From: Paraburkholderia phytofirmans OLGA172
Lineage (GTDB): Bacteria; Pseudomonadota; Gammaproteobacteria; Burkholderiales; Burkholderiaceae
Length of the DNA stretch: 64,000 bases
Assembly (NCBI RefSeq): GCF_001634365.1
Contig: NZ_CP014578.1
Coordinates: 744,001-808,000, forward strand
Direction of reading: 5' to 3'
Within the stretch, counting starts at the first letter, position 1; every line of letters starts with the position of its first letter. This document shows, piece by piece, positions 61,126-64,000 of the stretch. Made by a program: the position numbers and the translations under genes. A model generated the notes under the pieces. That model saw nothing but the letters and a program-made list of their open reading frames with translations, was not told the origin of the DNA and searched no databases.

Positions 61126-62367
61126 ATGAGATTTTTGTCGATGCTGGCGGGTCCGGAAACCGGGGGGCTGGAGAATTCAGGCTCATCAGAAAGCGCAGTT
61201 CCGAATGCGCGCGGCGACCTACGGATCGTCTGGTTTATGGGGCCGCGGCCAAGCAGTTGGAACGGCGTAAGTCAACATAGCCTGATATTTATCCGGGCTT
61301 TGAACAGGAGCACCGGCTTCAATGTCGAGGTGATCGATATTCCTGCTGAATCCCGTTCACTGAAGCGCTACTGGTGGCAGTTCGTTCTGTATCCGCTTCA
61401 TGCGATCCGGGTAGCCCGGTCGTGCGAAATGGTCGTGCTTTATCAGGAGGATCTGAGCTTCCTCGTTCCGTTCATCCGCCTTGCCGGTGGCAAGGTCTGC
61501 GTGCTTTTCCATCACGTTCAGCGTCCTGGGCAAGCGCGAGGCTTAACGGAGCGGCTTAAGGAATTGTATGTTCGCGCAATCCGGGGACAAGTCGCCAGGT
61601 CGAATCTCGTGCTGGTGGAAAGTGAAGTGACCGCGACGGAGATGCGCGAAGTCGTGCCGGTCCCACCCGAACGCATCCAGATCATGCCTTGCCCGTTCGA
61701 AGACAAATATTCGCCGTTTGATGAGCCAACGCCGCGCGCTGCGCGGGCTCGCGCCAGGGCGATCGTCAAAGAGCACATGGGTTTGGAGATCGGCGATGCG
61801 ATCCTGTTGCTGAACGTCGGCTCCGACGAGACCCGCAAGAACAACGTGACGCTATTTCGGGCGTTGGCCAGGATGGCGCGCAAGGATCTCGTGATCGTTC
61901 GCGCCGGCAAGCCGTTCAACCTCTCCAATCGCAAGGAATGCACGAGGCTGGTCAGCGAGTCGGGCATCCGCGCTCATTTTCTCGATTCCGTCAGCGACGA
62001 AGACCTCGGTTATCTCTATCAGTCCGCGGACATGTACGTCTCGGCGTCACTGCATGAGGGCTTCGGCCGGACCGTGATCGAGGCGCAGATCGCCGGGATT
62101 CCGGTCGTTGCTTCCGACACGCAGGTCTATCGGGCGACGATGGGCGATTCGTTTTTACCGGTCAGTGATCCGGCCGATCCCGACGCGTGGGTGACGGCGA
62201 TCACTCGTCTCGCGAACGACCCCGCGCTGGCGGAACGCCTCGTCGAACGCGGCAAGATCAATGCGCGGCAGTACTCGTCGGACGTCGTCTGCGTTTCATT
62301 GCGCCGCAGTCTGCTTAGGGCTATCGGCGCTGACGCTCCCGACGGCGAGTACACATCTGCAGAATAA
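61126..62367 (+). CDS. GT4-family glycosyltransferase
   Basis: 413 residues from the ATG at 61126 (GGGG about 9 nt upstream). GT-B fold: an N-terminal acceptor domain (RIVWFMGPRPSSWNGVSQHS) and a C-terminal donor domain with LLNVGSDETRKNNVTLFRAL, ADMYVSASLHEGFGRTVIEA (E-x7-E motif) and GIPVVASDTQVYRATMGD. It adds one sugar of the repeat unit at the cytosolic face; the donor could be GDP-heptose or the amino-sugar made next door, but this is inference. It is 75 bp after the kinase gene and 14 bp before the polymerase. Confidence 0.88.
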   Translation: MRFLSMLAGPETGGLENSGSSESAVPNARGDLRIVWFMGPRPSSWNGVSQHSLIFIRALNRSTGFNVEVIDIPAESRSLKRYWWQFVLYPLHAIRVARSCEMVVLYQEDLSFLVPFIRLAGGKVCVLFHHVQRPGQARGLTERLKELYVRAIRGQVARSNLVLVESEVTATEMREVVPVPPERIQIMPCPFEDKYSPFDEPTPRAARARARAIVKEHMGLEIGDAILLLNVGSDETRKNNVTLFRALARMARKDLVIVRAGKPFNLSNRKECTRLVSESGIRAHFLDSVSDEDLGYLYQSADMYVSASLHEGFGRTVIEAQIAGIPVVASDTQVYRATMGDSFLPVSDPADPDAWVTAITRLANDPALAERLVERGKINARQYSSDVVCVSLRRSLLRAIGADAPDGEYTSAE

Positions 62368-62381
62368 GAAGCGGACAGGCC

Positions 62382-63818
62382 ATGCAAATCCATCAGGCTA
62401 GCGAACCGACGATCTCTGTGACTCACCTGATCGTACCGGCGGTCGGCATCGTCGCATTGCTGTTCAATACGGCGCTGCCATACCTCGGCTACGCCGAGGC
62501 GAGCGCGACGTGGACCTTCGTGCTGGCAGTGCTCGCGGTCATCTATCTGGTGGTAACGCAACCGCTCTTTTCAGTATCGACGCTCTTTTTCATGATGATC
62601 GGGCTGACTGGATTTGTCGCCGGCATCGGCATCGAGGCGGGCGGTCTGATGACCGAAACGGCGGTCCAGGGTGAAGCGAACGGCGCCTTTAGCCGGCAGT
62701 TGCTTTTCTATGTCGCCTTCGTCGGTTGTGCGCTCTACGGCTTCAATCGATATTTGAAAGTTCGCGACACGAGCGTGCCGGTTGCGCTGATCACCACTGA
62801 ACTGCGCAGTGTAGCGCTGGGATTCACACTGGCGCTCGCGATTATCGGCGCCGGCGTGGCAGCGGGGCTGACCCAAGGGTTCGCGCTGCTCAATGGTGTG
62901 AACCGTTACACCATTCGCAATGGAAGTACTGGGACCGAGAGTGTGTTGTTCAACCTGTTCCTGAACAATCAGACGTTTCTGGCGTTGATTCTCGGCGCGC
63001 TCGCCACCAGCAAAAGCCGTGCAGTCAAATGCTTTTCGATCCTGCTGATCATTGCGACGACGGATCTCTATATCCTTCACGGCGAGCAGTTCATGTCCGT
63101 GCTGCACTTCGGCCTCTCCGTCCTCGCCCCTGTGGTTGCGGTGCTCGTCATGAAAGGCAAGCCAGTACTACGATACATGGCAATCGGAGGCGCCATCGCG
63201 CTGGTGATCGGTGTCGGTTCGGTGTTTTCGGCCTACCAGGGGCAGGGACTCGATGTGCAAAACACGATGACGGACCGTTCGCTACTGCAGGGGCAGGTCT
63301 GGTACGTGGTCGATTACGACGCGCATCTCTTCGCCGCGCCTCCGTTGGGCGGCGCGCCGGCATTCTGGCGCTTCGTGCATTCGCTGTTCTCGATGGACGC
63401 GCCCAGCTTCGACGACAGCTTTGGCTACAGCGGCTTGCGCGACGTGATGGTCGCATACGGCGAGCCGCACGTGATAACAGGGTATATAAAGGACGACATC
63501 ACCTTCACCATGGGGCAGATGGCGATTCCAGTATTCTGGTTCGGCCTGGCTGGCGGCGCGTTGTTCGTCGCGTTAACGGGCGTGATATACGGTGCGCTTT
63601 GCGCATTGCAGATAGTGTTCGCGCTTCGTGGCGGTGTGATCATGCTCTGGCTGGTCGTCAAGGTGCTGAGCTATGCGTCCTCCGGGCTCCAGCAAGGCGA
63701 CTACTGGTCTTTCTTCGGTGTTCGCACGCTGTTCTACGTGGCCATGGCGTTCCTGTGGTGGGTCCTGGTTGATTCGCGGTCCACGGCGAGAAAAATGAAA
63801 CGGCTGGTGGCATCGTGA
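62382..63818 (+). CDS. Wzy-like polysaccharide polymerase
   Basis: 478 residues with about 11-12 hydrophobic helices and a large loop of about 80 residues (about 285-375: YQGQGLDVQNTMTDRSLLQG ... SMDAPSFDDSFGYSGLRDVM), the layout of Wzy polymerases, which join repeat units in the periplasm. No sequence motif is diagnostic; the call rests on topology and position between a glycosyltransferase and a flippase. Its TGA overlaps the next GTG (GTGA, 63815-63818). Confidence 0.72.
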   Translation: MQIHQASEPTISVTHLIVPAVGIVALLFNTALPYLGYAEASATWTFVLAVLAVIYLVVTQPLFSVSTLFFMMIGLTGFVAGIGIEAGGLMTETAVQGEANGAFSRQLLFYVAFVGCALYGFNRYLKVRDTSVPVALITTELRSVALGFTLALAIIGAGVAAGLTQGFALLNGVNRYTIRNGSTGTESVLFNLFLNNQTFLALILGALATSKSRAVKCFSILLIIATTDLYILHGEQFMSVLHFGLSVLAPVVAVLVMKGKPVLRYMAIGGAIALVIGVGSVFSAYQGQGLDVQNTMTDRSLLQGQVWYVVDYDAHLFAAPPLGGAPAFWRFVHSLFSMDAPSFDDSFGYSGLRDVMVAYGEPHVITGYIKDDITFTMGQMAIPVFWFGLAGGALFVALTGVIYGALCALQIVFALRGGVIMLWLVVKVLSYASSGLQQGDYWSFFGVRTLFYVAMAFLWWVLVDSRSTARKMKRLVAS

Positions 63819-64000
63819 AATCTTTCAGAACACTGCTGTTTTCGTCGCTCTCCGGCGTGGTGTGCGAAAAGGTCATCGGGGCGCTCGCGGCAGTCGCGAG
63901 TAATCACCTGTTCGCCAGTCTGTACGGCGCTCATTTTTTCGGTGAACTGCAGTTCGCATTGTCGCTCGCGTATGTCGTTAGCAGCGCCGCACTGATATTC
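63815..64000 (+). CDS. Wzx-like flippase, N-terminal part only
   Basis: The GTG at 63815 opens an uninterrupted frame of 62 codons to the right edge: VKSFRTLLFSSLSGVVCEKV, then IGALAAVASNHLFASLYGAH and FFGELQFALSLAYVVSSAAL. Two helices with the F/YGxxxFGxLQ-like turn are typical of oligosaccharide flippases of the MVF/Wzx group, which move lipid-linked repeat units outward. It overlaps the polymerase stop by 4 nt, so it is in the same operon. Confidence 0.8.
   Translation, partial: MKSFRTLLFSSLSGVVCEKVIGALAAVASNHLFASLYGAHFFGELQFALSLAYVVSSAALIF

Overview
The window reads as a Burkholderiaceae genome (Paraburkholderia/Caballeronia/Burkholderia type). It is GC-rich, carries a glycosyltransferase-epimerase-WecA-like-FlaA1-like gene order that matches the wbiF-wbiG-wbiH-wbiI end of Burkholderia O-antigen clusters, and has a BceF/Wzc-like tyrosine autokinase. 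No rRNA, tRNA or CRISPR array was found. Identifications are by eye from protein motifs and gene order; no database search was run.

Layout. (1) 1-22.7 kb is a surface-polysaccharide region: two acyltransferase-3 proteins, two GT-C-like membrane proteins plus the start of a third, two GT2 glycosyltransferases, a methyltransferase, a sulfotransferase, a secreted beta-propeller protein (now broken) and the wbiG-wbiH-wbiI-like block. Two insertion sequences sit here: a DDE element at 2642-4278 that cuts the beta-propeller gene, and an IS21-type element at 6777-9314 that replaced the last residues of a membrane protein. (2) 22.7-39.2 kb is a stack of nested mobile DNA. An IS66-type element (23881-32824) has its tnpB gene cut twice: by a second IS66-type element (24390-26977, 8-bp duplication) and by a 3.4-kb serine-recombinase element (27166-30539, 5-bp shared sequence). 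Removing both inserts restores an exact 115-residue TnpB. Next come an istA fragment, a decayed IS21 element whose istB carries a 100-bp insert made of two adjacent perfect palindromes, remnants of a chemoreceptor gene around a GtrA gene, and a damaged sugar-phosphate transferase copy. (3) 39.2-50.2 kb holds an IS605-type element with an apparently intact TnpA and RuvC-like TnpB, then an island of poorly known genes: a ParB-like HTH protein, a NERD-fold protein that has lost its catalytic lysine, a small membrane protein, a tyrosine recombinase behind a cluster of hairpins, an integrase-N/Fis-HTH chimera and a membrane-anchored canonical NERD protein. (4) 50.3-64 kb is a capsule/exopolysaccharide locus: a WecA-like initiating transferase, a perosamine-synthase-like aminotransferase, the complete GDP-D-glycero-D-manno-heptose set hddA-gmhA-hddC-gmhB, a secreted GH71/99-like hydrolase, a Wzc/BceF-type co-polymerase kinase, a GT4 glycosyltransferase, a Wzy-like polymerase and the start of a Wzx-like flippase.

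How it works together. The polysaccharide genes supply sugar activation (heptose, amino-deoxy sugar), lipid-linked initiation (WbiH-like, WecA-like), assembly, polymerisation, export control and decoration (acetyl/acyl, methyl, sulfate). Three copies of the same WecA-like gene in the same orientation (remnant at 22.8 kb, deleted copy at 37.0 kb, intact at 50.3 kb) bracket the mobile regions and suggest duplication and recombination. The most promising little-described items are the compact serine-recombinase element with its HTH, small and DUF5372-like partners, the double-palindrome insert, and the NERD/ParB-like/recombinase island.
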